A stretch of 64,000 bases of DNA from Owenweeksia hongkongensis DSM 17368. GTDB lineage: Bacteria > Bacteroidota > Bacteroidia > Flavobacteriales > Schleiferiaceae. Positions 36,551 through 45,710 of the stretch are shown piece after piece. A program made the position numbers and the translations under genes. The notes beneath the pieces were generated by a model. The model made no database searches, was not told where the DNA came from, and was given only the letters and a program-made list of their open reading frames with translations. The stretch's first letter is position 1. Each line of letters opens with the position of its first letter. The stretch is from assembly GCF_000236705.1 (NCBI RefSeq), contig NC_016599.1:2976001-3040000 (forward strand). Direction: 5' to 3'.

Positions 36551-37183
36551 CTATGCTTCAGCAGCAGCTTCAGTAGCTTCGCCACCTTCAGCAGTTGCCT
36601 CTTCTTCCCCATCTCCCTCCTCATCGCTATCATCAACAGCGTTACGAGAAGTTTGAACAGTAAGAATAGTTCTTTGTGGCTCGTGAGAAATTTCGTAACC
36701 ATCAGTGTTTACATCGCTTACGCGTACTGACTGACCAATTCTCACTTCAGTAATATCGATATCGATATGTCCTGGAAGGTGCTCTTCAGTAGCTGTTACT
36801 TTAAGCTTACGCAAGTTTACTTTCAAACGACCACCATTACGCACACCACGAGAGTTACCAACTAGGTTGATAGGCACTTGAATGGTGATAGCTTTGTCAG
36901 CTGAAGTTTGGAAGAAATCTACATGCTCGATAGCATCAGATACTGGGTGATATTGTACATCACGGATTACAGTTCTGTAAGTCTTTCCGTCAAGATTGAT
37001 CTCTACAAGATGCGCTTCCGGGGTGTATAGCAATTCCTTGAAGCTTGGCTCAGGAGTATAGAAATGGATATTCTCTTCGCCTCCGTAAATTACGCATGGT
37101 ACGTTTCCTTCTCTTCTGATTAGCTTGGCGGTTTTGCTGCCTAGCTCAGTTCTCAAGGTACCTTCGATGGCTATGGTTTTCAT
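36551..37183 (-). CDS. rplY: 50S ribosomal protein L25 (CTC form)
   Basis: A 210-residue L25 of the long general-stress/CTC type that binds 5S rRNA: an N-terminal L25 beta barrel (about 1-95, RTVIRDVQYHPVSD) and a C-terminal TL5-like domain (about 96-185). The last 30 residues are an acidic Glu/Ala tail, variable in this family. 15 bases after prs and 17 before pth. Confidence 0.95.
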   Translation of the reverse strand: MKTIAIEGTLRTELGSKTAKLIRREGNVPCVIYGGEENIHFYTPEPSFKELLYTPEAHLVEINLDGKTYRTVIRDVQYHPVSDAIEHVDFFQTSADKAITIQVPINLVGNSRGVRNGGRLKVNLRKLKVTATEEHLPGHIDIDITEVRIGQSVRVSDVNTDGYEISHEPQRTILTVQTSRNAVDDSDEEGDGEEEATAEGGEATEAAAEA

Positions 37184-37198
37184 CTTTACTTGTTTTTA

Positions 37199-38131
37199 TT
37201 ACTCTAAAAAATGGGAACTTATTGATTCGTGATGGTGAACTTTGTGCATGATATTCGCAAAAAGTTCGGCAATAGATATCACTTTTATCTTCTCGGGTAG
37301 ATTATCATGAGGAATAGTATCCGTGATAACCAACTCTTCTAATTTCGAATTGGTGATGCGCTCCATGGCTTTGCCACTAAGTACACCGTGAGTACAATAA
37401 GCTCTTACGCTCAAAGCACCTTGCTCTATAAGCATATCGGCAGCTTTGGTAAGCGTGCCAGCAGTATCAATCATGTCATCAATCAATACTACGTTTCTAC
37501 CTTCTACATTACCAATTACCGTCATCTTGTCGATCACGTTGGCTTTTTTGCGCTGCTTGTAGCAAATCACTACTTCGCTTTCCAGCCACTTGGCGTAGTT
37601 GTTAGCTCTTTTTGAACCTCCCATGTCTGGAGATGCAATGGTCAAATCGCTTAAGCCTAAATTCTTGATGTGTGGTACAAAAAGAGAAGAGGCGAACACG
37701 TGGTCAACAGGAATTTCAAAGAAACCTTGTATTTGATCTGCATGCAAATCCATCGTCATAACACGAGTTGCACCAGCTGTTTCCAGCATTTTAGCAATCA
37801 TCTTAGCACCTACTGGTACACGAGGTTTGTCTTTTCTGTCCTGACGAGCCCAACCAAAATAAGGCATGATGGCCGTAATATGCTTGGCTGATGCGCGCTT
37901 CGCTGCGTCAATCATCAACAAAAGCTCCATAAGGTTTTCAGTGGGAGGATTGGTGCTTCCTATAAGGAATACACGACCACCACGAACCGTTTCTTCAAAT
38001 GATGGTTGAAATTCTCCATCGCTGAATTCAGAAACCTCCATTACACCCATAGGCTGACCGTAGGCTTTCGCCATCTTTTCAGCTATGCGCTGGGAACTTC
38101 TTACTGCAAAAATTTTTGCGCTCGGTACCAC
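37199..38131 (-). CDS. prs: ribose-phosphate pyrophosphokinase
   Basis: A 310-residue class I PRPP synthetase feeding purine, pyrimidine, NAD and histidine synthesis. FSDGEFQPSFEE, the FGWARQDRKDKPR flexible-loop region, the MDLHADQIQGFF block and the PRPP-binding VVLIDDMIDTAGT loop are all intact. The start is GTG at 38131 (MVPSAKIFAV), since no ATG precedes the first conserved strand. Head of the prs-rplY-pth operon. Confidence 0.96.
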   Translation of the reverse strand: MVPSAKIFAVRSSQRIAEKMAKAYGQPMGVMEVSEFSDGEFQPSFEETVRGGRVFLIGSTNPPTENLMELLLMIDAAKRASAKHITAIMPYFGWARQDRKDKPRVPVGAKMIAKMLETAGATRVMTMDLHADQIQGFFEIPVDHVFASSLFVPHIKNLGLSDLTIASPDMGGSKRANNYAKWLESEVVICYKQRKKANVIDKMTVIGNVEGRNVVLIDDMIDTAGTLTKAADMLIEQGALSVRAYCTHGVLSGKAMERITNSKLEELVITDTIPHDNLPEKIKVISIAELFANIMHKVHHHESISSHFLE

Positions 38132-38182
38132 TTGCTTAATCCTTTGGTATTGTTGATTTTATATGACCCTCAAAAAGGGCTG

Positions 38183-38210
38183 CAAATGTAAATAATTATT
38201 CGTGAACAAA
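38183..38210 (-). promoter_or_regulatory. possible promoter of prs-rplY-pth
   Basis: On the minus strand TTTG (38207-38210) is followed by 16 bases and TACATTTG (38183-38190). The -7 box is perfect but the spacing is shorter than usual. Confidence 0.4.
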
Positions 38211-38252
38211 TAAAATATATTTACCCGAGATTGAAAAAAAGAGCAAATTCTT

Positions 38253-38284
38253 TTTGAGAATCAAAAATACTTAACCTACTTTTG
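38253..38284 (+). promoter_or_regulatory. promoter of tRNA-Leu
   Basis: TTTG at 38253-38256, 20 bases, then TACTTTTG at 38277-38284: a complete match to the Bacteroidota consensus. The leader before the tRNA holds a 15-base palindrome (CCGTTTT-G-AAAACGG, 38289-38303). Confidence 0.8.
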
Positions 38285-38340
38285 CCAACCGTTTTGAAAA
38301 CGGGATCAAATTTACAGCTACCAGTAAGTTTAAATGATTT

Positions 38341-38422
38341 GCCCAGGTGGCGGAATTGGTAGACGCGTTGGTCTCAAACACCAATATCGAAAGATGTGCC
38401 GGTTCGAGCCCGGCCCTGGGTA
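38341..38422 (+). tRNA. tRNA-Leu (anticodon CAA)
   Basis: An 82-base tRNA with acceptor arms GCCCAGG and CCTGGGT (one G-U), anticodon stem TTGGT/ACCAA enclosing loop CTCAAAC (anticodon CAA), a variable arm typical of leucine tRNAs, and T arm GCCGG-TTCGAGC-CCGGC. The discriminator is A, as needed for Leu. CCA is not encoded. Confidence 0.95.
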
Positions 38423-38430
38423 CAAAGAGT

Positions 38431-38463
38431 AAAGCCTCAGCAGAAATGTTGAGGCTTTTTTTA
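38431..38463 (+). terminator. terminator of tRNA-Leu
   Basis: AAGCCTCA pairs with TGAGGCTT around a loop of about ten bases, followed by a run of T. Confidence 0.85.
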
Positions 38464-38543
38464 TTTCCACTTCCCTCATAGCCAAATTCTAATTTCCTCG
38501 TTTATATTTAAAGAGTCTTTTCAGCATCTTTGCTAGCCTTATT

Positions 38544-38984
38544 ATGAAGAAAGAAAAACAACTACGATACGACATTGCTTACTTACGTATGGCGCGCGAG
38601 TGGGCAGAGCTTAGTCACTGCAAGAGAAGAAAAGTTGGCGCGCTGATTGTAAAGGATAGAATGATTATTTCTGATGGTTACAATGGAACGCCAAGTGGGT
38701 TCGAGAATTTTTGTGAAGACGAGGAAGGTTATACCAAGTGGTATGTACTTCACGCGGAAGCGAATGCCATATTAAAGGTGGCGGGCTCAACACACAGTTG
38801 TAATGGCGCAACATTATATATCACCATGTCGCCTTGCAAGGATTGTAGTAAGTTGGTGCATCAGGCGGGTATAAAAAGAGTGGTGTACGTAGAAGGCTAT
38901 AAAGATGATAGTGGATTGAAATTTTTGGAAAAGGCCGGAGTAGAGGTATTACATTTAGACGACATAGATAGTGAAGTACAGTAG
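38544..38984 (+). CDS. deoxycytidylate (dCMP) deaminase family protein
   Basis: A 146-residue zinc deaminase converting dCMP to dUMP for thymidylate synthesis. Zinc ligand His70 and proton shuttle Glu72 lie in HAEANAI, and Cys98/Cys101 in SPCKDC. RKVGALIVKD and ISDGYNGTPSGFEN are diagnostic of the dCMP (ComEB-like) branch. It overlaps the next gene by 14 bases, so the two are cotranscribed. Confidence 0.93.
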   Translation: MKKEKQLRYDIAYLRMAREWAELSHCKRRKVGALIVKDRMIISDGYNGTPSGFENFCEDEEGYTKWYVLHAEANAILKVAGSTHSCNGATLYITMSPCKDCSKLVHQAGIKRVVYVEGYKDDSGLKFLEKAGVEVLHLDDIDSEVQ

Positions 38985-40587
38985 AATTATATTTCCCATA
39001 TTTCTGAGTATCGCAATGCTTGCGGGTATTGTGATAGGTGTATTTTTTGACTTTCCTGCGAAAAGCGTGGCACTTACTGAATCTACTCAAAGGGAAAATA
39101 AACTACGTCAAATACTGAACTACATTGACTTTGAATATGTGGATAACCTGAATACGGATAGTATTTTGGATATTACCATTTCTGATCTTTTGCGAAAGCT
39201 TGATCCGCATAGCGCTTATATTCCACAAGATCAGGTTGCGGCTACGGAAGAAACTATTAAAGGAAGTTTTGAGGGTATAGGTATAGAGTTTCGCATTTTT
39301 AAAGATACCCTTACCGTAATCAGAGCTATAGAAGGGGGGCCTAGTGAAAAGGTAGGGATTCGTGCTGGCGATAGAATATTGATGGCAGCCGATAGGCAAA
39401 TGTTTGGCGAGGAGCTAAGGAATAAGGATGTGATCGAAACCTTAAAAGGTGAATCGGGTACACGTGTTTCGCTGGCAATGTATCACCCTTTGGATGGCAC
39501 TAAAGAAGTGGTAACGGTAAAACGTGGAGAAGTGCCTATCAATAGTGTACAGACGGTTTTTATGGTGGATGATAGCACAGGTTACGTAAAGCTCGTTCGC
39601 TTTTCTGCAACCACTGGTAAAGAGTTTAATAAAGCATTGAAGCAGCTAAGAAAAGCTGGCGCTGAGCGTATAATTTTTGATTTGCGTGATAATCCTGGAG
39701 GGTTGCTGTCCGCTGCCCGCGAAGTTTCAGATGAACTTTTGGGGAATGATGAAATGATTGTTTTTACCAAAAACAGGGAAGGCGATAAAAATGTGGTAAA
39801 AGCTGGTTCCAGCGGTTTGTTTCAGGATGGTCCATTGGTTCTCCTTATCAATGAAGGATCTGCTTCGGCCAGCGAAATTGTGGCAGGGGCCATTCAAGAT
39901 AATGATAGAGGCTGGGTAATTGGGCGTAAGTCTTTTGGAAAAGGCCTTGTGCAAGAAGAAATGACTTTGAACGATGGTTCAAAAATAAGACTGACCACCC
40001 GGAGATATTATACACCAAGTGGACGCAGTATTCAAAAGCCATTTGAAGATTATGATCAAAGCTATCTGCAAAGAAAGGGCTATCATGATGGGGACAGTCA
40101 AGCGCTAAACGACACCTTGCCGGCAAATAAAATTTATAGAACACTCAATGGGCGTCCTGTGTTTGGTGGCGGTGGTATAGAGCCAGATGTAAAAGTAAAT
40201 TTAGATACCAGTCGGGCTGGTGTTATTTTGTATCACTTGGCTGCTTTAGGTAATATTGATAATAAGGCTTTTGCCTACGTAGATGATCACCGTGCTGAAT
40301 TTGAAAGCTTAAATCGAAAAGATTTTATGCAGGCCTTTGAGGTGACCGATACGGTGATGCACTACTTTTTTAGCAATAATGCTGATGAGCTAAAGAAGTA
40401 TGATGAAAATATAAATACTCTGCTGAGGGCACGAGTAAAGGCTTATTTGGGCTACTATCTTTATGGAAATTCAGCTTTTCAGGAAGCCTATGGACAGTAT
40501 GATCCTTTTATAAAAGAGGCTTTAAGAATCTTAAATGAAAATGGTGAATCTCCAGAGTTGAAAGAGCTGGAGAGTATGGTGGAATAA
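38971..40587 (+). CDS. S41 family C-terminal processing protease (first copy)
   Basis: A 538-residue periplasmic serine protease anchored by an N-terminal helix (about 5-27). It has a PDZ domain (about 90-185), then the S41 core with DLRDNPGGLL, the nucleophile region EGSASASEIVAG near 295-305 and the catalytic Lys in SFGKG (Lys324). Tail-specific proteases trim exported or lipoproteins. The GTG start at 38971 lies inside the deaminase gene. A second S41 gene lies at 61477 with a different length and context. Confidence 0.93.
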   Translation: MKYSRIIFPIFLSIAMLAGIVIGVFFDFPAKSVALTESTQRENKLRQILNYIDFEYVDNLNTDSILDITISDLLRKLDPHSAYIPQDQVAATEETIKGSFEGIGIEFRIFKDTLTVIRAIEGGPSEKVGIRAGDRILMAADRQMFGEELRNKDVIETLKGESGTRVSLAMYHPLDGTKEVVTVKRGEVPINSVQTVFMVDDSTGYVKLVRFSATTGKEFNKALKQLRKAGAERIIFDLRDNPGGLLSAAREVSDELLGNDEMIVFTKNREGDKNVVKAGSSGLFQDGPLVLLINEGSASASEIVAGAIQDNDRGWVIGRKSFGKGLVQEEMTLNDGSKIRLTTRRYYTPSGRSIQKPFEDYDQSYLQRKGYHDGDSQALNDTLPANKIYRTLNGRPVFGGGGIEPDVKVNLDTSRAGVILYHLAALGNIDNKAFAYVDDHRAEFESLNRKDFMQAFEVTDTVMHYFFSNNADELKKYDENINTLLRARVKAYLGYYLYGNSAFQEAYGQYDPFIKEALRILNENGESPELKELESMVE

Positions 40588-40589
40588 AA

Positions 40590-40618
40590 AAATCCCGAAA
40601 GCTAAGCCTTCGGGATTT
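40590..40618. terminator. bidirectional terminator
   Basis: AAATCCCGAA pairs with TTCGGGATTT, extended by GC/GC past an A-C mismatch, loop TAA. The stronger T tract is on the minus strand, for the small acidic lipoprotein gene; it can also end the S41 transcript. Confidence 0.8.
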
Positions 40619-40642
40619 CAATGATATCAATAAGTCTATGAC

Positions 40643-40918
40643 TTATTTGTGATCGTGACCTTCGTGAGCGTCTTCTACAGACTCTTCAACATCTTCAGCA
40701 CCATCTTCGATGGCTTCACCGGTTTCTTCAGCCGCATCTTCTACAGCGTCAGCACCTTCTTCCATAGCGTCACCAGCTTCGTCAGCTGCATCTTCCATGT
40801 TGTCACCCATTTCTTCTACTTGGTCTTCTACTTTTTCTTCAGTAGAGGCTTGATTGTTGCAAGCTGACATAAAACCTACGAAAGTCAATGCCATTGCGAA
40901 TAAGCTAACTTTTTTCAT
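40643..40918 (-). CDS. small acidic repeat lipoprotein
   Basis: A 91-residue lipoprotein: leader ending MSAC (Cys20), then about 60 residues of Glu/Asp/Ala repeats in an 11-residue rhythm (forms such as DAAEETGEAIEDG and DAADEAGDAMEEG) that should form a long amphipathic helix, and a His-containing end HEGHDHK. The pattern resembles late-embryogenesis or apolipoprotein-like helices. No family name is certain. Likely abundant and outer-membrane attached. Confidence 0.75.
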   Translation of the reverse strand: MKKVSLFAMALTFVGFMSACNNQASTEEKVEDQVEEMGDNMEDAADEAGDAMEEGADAVEDAAEETGEAIEDGAEDVEESVEDAHEGHDHK

Positions 40919-40988
40919 TTGTAACAGATATTTGGTTATTTAAATAAGTGAGCGAATGTAGTTATTTTCTTAACATCCTACTAAAGCA

Positions 40989-42524
40989 CTATTTTTTTAA
41001 TAACGTCTTGATACTTACAATTGTTTGCAGCCTATTTCCGAGTTCGCTGATCGAAATGCGTTCTTGCTCCATGGTGTCTCTGTTTCTTATGGTAACAGTC
41101 TGGTCTTCTTTTGTTTGATGATCCACGGTAACACAAAGTGGAGTTCCGATGGCGTCATGTCTGCGGTAGCGTTTTCCGATAGCATCTTTCTCATCATATT
41201 GGCAATTGAAGTCCAATTGAAGCTCGCTGATAATCGCGCGCGCGATTTCAGGTAGTCCGTCTTTTTTCAAAAGAGGAAGTACCGCAACTTTTATAGGGGC
41301 CAAAGCCATTGGAATTTTCAAAACAGTACGCTCGCTTCCGTCTTCCAGTTTTTCTTCGGTGTAAGCCGCAGAAAGCATAGCCAGGAACATACGATCTAAA
41401 CCAATGGAAGTTTCCACTACGTAAGGCGTGTAATTCTTGTTGATCTCCGGATCAAAATATTGAAGCTTCTTTCCGCTGTGTTCTTCGTGTGCCTTAAGGT
41501 CAAAGTCAGTGCGGCTGTGGATTCCTTCCAATTCTTTAAATCCAAATGGGAAGTTAAACTCAATATCTGCGGCAGCATTGGCATAATGGGCCAATTTATC
41601 GTGATCGTGAAAACGGTAATTTTCTTCACCCAATCCAAGTGAACTGTGCCACTTCATACGTTGCTCTTTCCAGTATTCGTACCACTTCATTTCTTCACCA
41701 GGGCGAACGAAAAATTGCATTTCCATTTGTTCAAACTCCCTCATGCGGAAGATAAACTGACGTGCAACGATCTCATTACGGAAGGCTTTTCCTGTTTGGG
41801 CAATCCCAAATGGAATCTTCATTCTTCCGGTTTTTTGCACATTAAGGAAGTTTACAAAAATACCCTGAGCTGTTTCCGGACGCAGATAAACGGTGGTAGC
41901 ACCATCAGCAGTAGAGCCCATTTGGGTGCCAAACATCAGGTTGAACTGACGAACCTCTGTCCAGTTTTTTGAACCAGAAATTGGGCATGCAATTCCCTTT
42001 TCCTCTATCAGTGCTTTTACATCTTCAAGATTGCCATCTTCCAAACCTTTGGCCATGCGAGCCATTGTTTCATTGGCTTCGTCAAGGTATCCTTTTACAC
42101 GAGGGTTGGTTTCACGGTACATGGCTTCGTCAAAGCTTTCACCAAATCTTTTGGCTGCTTTGGCACATTCCTTATCTGCTTTTTGGCGAAGTTTTTCGGC
42201 ATAGTCTTCCAGTAACACATCCGCACGGTAGCGCTTTTTACTATCCTTATTATCTATCATTGGGTCGTTGAACGCGTCAACGTGCCCACTGGCTTTCCAA
42301 GTGGTAGGGTGCATAAATATGGAGGCATCAAGGCCCACAATGTTTTCATGCATTTGCACCATAGATTTCCACCAATAGTCGCGAATGTTTTTCTTTAGCT
42401 CCACACCATTTTGACCGTAGTCATAAATAGCCTGCATACCATCGTATATCTCACTGGAAGGGAAGATAAACCCATACTCCTTGGCGTGAGAAATTACCTT
42501 CTTAAATAGTTCGTCCTGATTCAT
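40989..42524 (-). CDS. glyS: glycyl-tRNA synthetase (homodimeric class II)
   Basis: A 511-residue class IIa synthetase of the alpha2 type. The WWKSMVQMHENIVGLD segment, motif 2 (GKAFRNEIVARQFIFRMREFEQMEMQFF) and motif 3 (IGLDRMFLAML) are visible, followed by the anticodon-binding domain from about 400. ATG 42524 (MNQDELFKKV) is chosen over a 61-residue open extension to 42707, because homologues begin here and a -7 box sits directly before it. Confidence 0.96.
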   Translation of the reverse strand: MNQDELFKKVISHAKEYGFIFPSSEIYDGMQAIYDYGQNGVELKKNIRDYWWKSMVQMHENIVGLDASIFMHPTTWKASGHVDAFNDPMIDNKDSKKRYRADVLLEDYAEKLRQKADKECAKAAKRFGESFDEAMYRETNPRVKGYLDEANETMARMAKGLEDGNLEDVKALIEEKGIACPISGSKNWTEVRQFNLMFGTQMGSTADGATTVYLRPETAQGIFVNFLNVQKTGRMKIPFGIAQTGKAFRNEIVARQFIFRMREFEQMEMQFFVRPGEEMKWYEYWKEQRMKWHSSLGLGEENYRFHDHDKLAHYANAAADIEFNFPFGFKELEGIHSRTDFDLKAHEEHSGKKLQYFDPEINKNYTPYVVETSIGLDRMFLAMLSAAYTEEKLEDGSERTVLKIPMALAPIKVAVLPLLKKDGLPEIARAIISELQLDFNCQYDEKDAIGKRYRRHDAIGTPLCVTVDHQTKEDQTVTIRNRDTMEQERISISELGNRLQTIVSIKTLLKK

Positions 42525-42529
42525 GGGCG

Positions 42530-42537
42530 CAAAAGTA
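42530..42537 (-). promoter_or_regulatory. candidate -7 box of glyS
   Basis: TACTTTTG on the minus strand, with only five bases (CGCCC) before the ATG. It supports the 42524 start and suggests a leaderless or near-leaderless mRNA. Confidence 0.5.
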
Positions 42538-42638
42538 TTTATTCTTTTGAGAGGGGAGAATAGGAAAACAGAATTTAGTTGGATTTGAACATGTAAAGAA
42601 ATTCTGTAATTTTCGGTTTCAACTAAACTAATATTTCT

Positions 42639-44078
42639 ATGATTTATCGATTCAGTTTGCCTCTCGTATTCTTTGTTGTTTCTTTTTTCAGTTTGAATGC
42701 TCAGCAATTAACTTTTGAAGGCGATACAGTTTCTACAAATGATCAGCTTGGTTTTGACGTAGCGATGACAGAAAACTTTGGGGTAAGTGCTGCCTGGCAA
42801 AAGAATATATGGTATCAAGGTGAACTAAAAGAAGAAGCGGGTTGCGTGTATTTGCATAAGAAGGAAAAAGGTGAATGGGTTTATCAAGAAAGAATAACCT
42901 GTCCTGAACCTAGGAAAGATGATTCTTTTGGAAGGTCAATTGCGATATCAGAGGATTATTTGGTGGTTGGAGCTGCATCTAGAAATCAAGTGGCTGCTGT
43001 TGGGCATTGGGCTCGCGAGGGGGCTGTATATATTTATGAGTATTCAGATGAAGGCTATGTTTTTAAGCATGAGCTAAAATCAGATAAGCTGGAAGGAGAT
43101 GCTCGTTTTGGAGAAAAGGTCGCATTGGGAGGAGATTATCTTGCAGTTGTTTGCAATTACCCTGAAATTGGTTTGAATTCAAATAAGTATGTAGGAGCAG
43201 TGTTGGTTTATAAACTTTCAAAAGAGCTGGCCCCAATAAAAATAGGCGCGTTTGTTTCTGCAAGTAATGCGGGTCTTTTTGATTATTCCGTTGAAATTTA
43301 TGGAAATACCATGGTTTTAGGGGAAGAGGGTAAGCGAATTTCTATTTATAACTTGGAAGGTGAATCGGTTGATTTGAAGCAAGAATTGTTGCCTCAAGAA
43401 GGTTTTGAATCTGATTTCGGGCATGATGTAGCTGCGAGTGATGATTATATTGTGGTAGGGGCGTCAGGTGGTGATTATGATTTTTATGGGGTTGAATTTG
43501 ACTCAAGCATTGATTCGCTGTACTCATTGATGATGATTGATGATGAAACGGGCCGATTTGCCATGAAGTATATTCAAAACAATAAGGCAGATATGGAGAA
43601 GTATGGGGTCTCTAGCGAGGTGTTTAAGAAAGGTGCAAAGCCTTACGAAACCTGGGAAGAATACTCCGCCAGAAAGGGTGGAGCAGGAGCTGTTTATGTT
43701 TATAAAAAGGAAAAAGATGGATATAAGCTTTCACAAACTTTAATGGCTTCGGATAGGAAGGCTGATGATAACTTTGGTATGTGTGTGGAAATTGAAGGAG
43801 ATTTAATAGTGGTAGGGGCTTTTGGTAAAGCAAGTAGCCAAGGTGGTAAAGACGAAGATCGTTTTGCAGGTGCGGCCTACGCGTTTAAACTTAACAAAGG
43901 AAAATGGAAGGAAGTGAAAAAATATCAGGAACAAAACCCCAAGGGCTGGGATAAGTTTGGTTTTTCGGTTGCGTGTTGCAAAGATGATATAATGATTGGG
44001 TGCAGGTTAAAGGATGTGGAGAAAGATGGTACTTTGATTGAGGATGCCGGAACGGTTTATTTTTATAAAAAGCCTTGA
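42639..44078 (+). CDS. exported FG-GAP repeat protein
   Basis: A 479-residue protein with a signal peptide (hydrophobic 4-20, ending LNAQ) and repeated FG-GAP-type blades throughout: DDSFGRSIAISEDYLVVGAA, DARFGEKVALGGDYLAV, SDFGHDVAASDDYIVVGAS, DDNFGMCVEIEGDLIVVGA and DKFGFSVACCKDDIMIG. About seven blades suggest an integrin-alpha-like beta propeller. There is no sorting domain at the C-terminus. Probably periplasmic or surface exposed; ligand unknown. Confidence 0.85.
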   Translation: MIYRFSLPLVFFVVSFFSLNAQQLTFEGDTVSTNDQLGFDVAMTENFGVSAAWQKNIWYQGELKEEAGCVYLHKKEKGEWVYQERITCPEPRKDDSFGRSIAISEDYLVVGAASRNQVAAVGHWAREGAVYIYEYSDEGYVFKHELKSDKLEGDARFGEKVALGGDYLAVVCNYPEIGLNSNKYVGAVLVYKLSKELAPIKIGAFVSASNAGLFDYSVEIYGNTMVLGEEGKRISIYNLEGESVDLKQELLPQEGFESDFGHDVAASDDYIVVGASGGDYDFYGVEFDSSIDSLYSLMMIDDETGRFAMKYIQNNKADMEKYGVSSEVFKKGAKPYETWEEYSARKGGAGAVYVYKKEKDGYKLSQTLMASDRKADDNFGMCVEIEGDLIVVGAFGKASSQGGKDEDRFAGAAYAFKLNKGKWKEVKKYQEQNPKGWDKFGFSVACCKDDIMIGCRLKDVEKDGTLIEDAGTVYFYKKP

Positions 44079-44202
44079 TGCAAATTACTAAGTCATTTAT
44101 GCCAACTAATTGAAAAATGATAAGGTTGAGGTAATGTGGTATGTGCGTGAAAAAGTGTTTGTACACCTTTGTGCTACCGTTATAAAAATCAAAACCTTAA
44201 CT

Positions 44203-44538
44203 ATGAATTTTTCCAAAATCACCCTTCCGGTATTCGGGATATCCTTACTTGTATTTTCTGGCTGCAGCAAAGATGATGACGGCCCTCTCGGTTTGGGCGG
44301 GGCTTGCGGCTTTACCTGGTCAGTTCGCATTGCTGACGAAATTACTGCACTTTCTCAGGCAGCATCAGAATATAGTCAAGATTCAAGTCAAGCGAAATGC
44401 CTCGATTATAAAAAGGCCTATAATGATTACTTGGACGAAGCCGAAGATATCAAGTCATGTGTGCCAGCAGGAGATAAAGATGACTTTCAAAAAGACATAG
44501 ACAAAGCCCGTGATGAGCTGGATAAGCTTCCTTGTTAA
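44203..44538 (+). CDS. small cysteine-containing lipoprotein
   Basis: A 111-residue lipoprotein: leader ending VFSGC (Cys21) then SKDDDG, followed by a helical domain with four further cysteines (GGACG, AKCLD, KSCVP and the terminal Cys), enough for two disulphides. No family recognised. ATG 44203 is chosen over an open upstream extension to 44110 because it begins the lipoprotein signal. Confidence 0.7.
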   Translation: MNFSKITLPVFGISLLVFSGCSKDDDGPLGLGGACGFTWSVRIADEITALSQAASEYSQDSSQAKCLDYKKAYNDYLDEAEDIKSCVPAGDKDDFQKDIDKARDELDKLPC

Positions 44539-44557
44539 TATTAATTGTCCATAAAAG

Positions 44558-44586
44558 AAGCTCCACTTTATTATAGAGCGGGGCTT
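44558..44586. terminator. bidirectional terminator between small lipoprotein gene and marC
   Basis: AAGCTCC pairs with GGGGCTT (one G-U), flanked by A-rich sequence on the left and TTTTCTT on the right, between two converging genes. Confidence 0.6.
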
Positions 44587-44589
44587 TTC

Positions 44590-45165
44590 TTATTTAAAAA
44601 GTTGCTGCACATTTTCTGAAAATAGCTTTACGGCAATAGCCAAAAGGATTATTCCAAACACCTTACGAAGAATGTCTAGTCCCGATGAGCCAAGCTTACG
44701 TTCTAGCCAGGCAGCACTTTTTAATACAGTAAATACCAAAAGGCAGTTAATCAAAATTGCTACAATTATATTGGCCATTTCGTATTCAGCACGCAGCGAA
44801 ACCAGCGTGGTCATGGTGCCGGCTCCTGCAATTAGCGGAAATGCAATGGGAACAATAGAAGCCGATTTAGCCTCTTCATTTTTGATAATGTCAACACCCA
44901 GAATCATTTCCATTGCCAAAATAAGTAGTACCAAGGCACCTGCCACGGCAAATGAGTTTACATCCACACCAAGATATTTTAGCAGGGTTTCACCCAAAAA
45001 CAAAAAGGCAATCATAATGCCTGCAGCTACAATGGTGGCTTTTTCACTTTGAATGTGTCCCACTTTTTTTCTCAAGGAAATAACAAGAGGAATACTACCG
45101 ATGATATCAATTACTGCAAACAAGATCATGGTGGCAGATATGATTTCTTTGATGCTGAAATTCAT
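44590..45165 (-). CDS. MarC family membrane protein
   Basis: A 191-residue, six-helix membrane protein of the MarC/UPF0056 family. IDIIGSIPLVISL near 20-32 and PIAFPLIAGAGTMTTLVSL near 105-123 are the two family signatures. The physiological role is not established; the old link to multiple antibiotic resistance was not upheld for E. coli MarC. ATG 45165 is chosen, and a well-formed promoter lies 28 bases upstream. Confidence 0.9.
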   Translation of the reverse strand: MNFSIKEIISATMILFAVIDIIGSIPLVISLRKKVGHIQSEKATIVAAGIMIAFLFLGETLLKYLGVDVNSFAVAGALVLLILAMEMILGVDIIKNEEAKSASIVPIAFPLIAGAGTMTTLVSLRAEYEMANIIVAILINCLLVFTVLKSAAWLERKLGSSGLDILRKVFGIILLAIAVKLFSENVQQLFK

Positions 45166-45192
45166 GGCTTTGGGGCGTTTTGAAATTTTCGG

Positions 45193-45222
45193 CAAAAGTA
45201 TATTCTTAATATAAGATGGCAA
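45193..45222 (-). promoter_or_regulatory. promoter of marC
   Basis: On the minus strand TTG (45220-45222), 19 bases, then TACTTTTG (45193-45200), a full match to the Bacteroidota consensus. Confidence 0.75.
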
Positions 45223-45320
45223 TGTAGATGTAGCTTTTTGTGCAAACTGCTCATCGATATAATTGCTTTGAGAAGAGACTTGCTATCTTTAAGATAATTA
45301 AACCTTAAATCTAAATTATT

Positions 45321-45704
45321 ATGAAGCATCAATCTGAAGCGAAAACCCTGGAGCCAGGCAGGGAGGGTTTTATATATTTAACAGTAAACTGTGCTTATGG
45401 GCAAAGTTCGTACACAGTAGTTTCGTGGCTTAGTAGGGGGAAAGTCGCTAATCAAATCACCTCTTTTCAGGGTAATGTGGTAAACCTAAAGCTGGGCAGC
45501 GTAGCGGACTTTATGGGCAAGGAGTTTAGGGTATACTCTATGGTAAAAGATGTGATTGACAAAAGTGATGGTCGCCCTGATTTGGATATTCAGCATACCA
45601 TATTGGTGAGTGGTCAATCAGACAAAGTGGCTAAAACCTGGGAGGAAGGTACTCAGGGGGTAGGTGCTGAGTTTAGTTTTTCACTGGATGTGCAAGTAAT
45701 ATAA
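45321..45704 (+). CDS. hypothetical protein, 127 aa
   Basis: A soluble-looking 127-residue protein without signal peptide or membrane helix; beta-rich with VNCAYGQSSYTVVSWLS and an RPDLDIQHTILVSGQ segment. No family recognised. It lies 6 bases before the next gene and so is probably cotranscribed with that exported protein. Confidence 0.6.
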   Translation: MKHQSEAKTLEPGREGFIYLTVNCAYGQSSYTVVSWLSRGKVANQITSFQGNVVNLKLGSVADFMGKEFRVYSMVKDVIDKSDGRPDLDIQHTILVSGQSDKVAKTWEEGTQGVGAEFSFSLDVQVI

Positions 45705-45710
45705 TCCGAC

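Noticed and set aside
42525-42707. N-terminal extension of glycyl-tRNA synthetase
   Set aside because: The 61 extra residues do not resemble the family and would cover the promoter box at 42530-42537.
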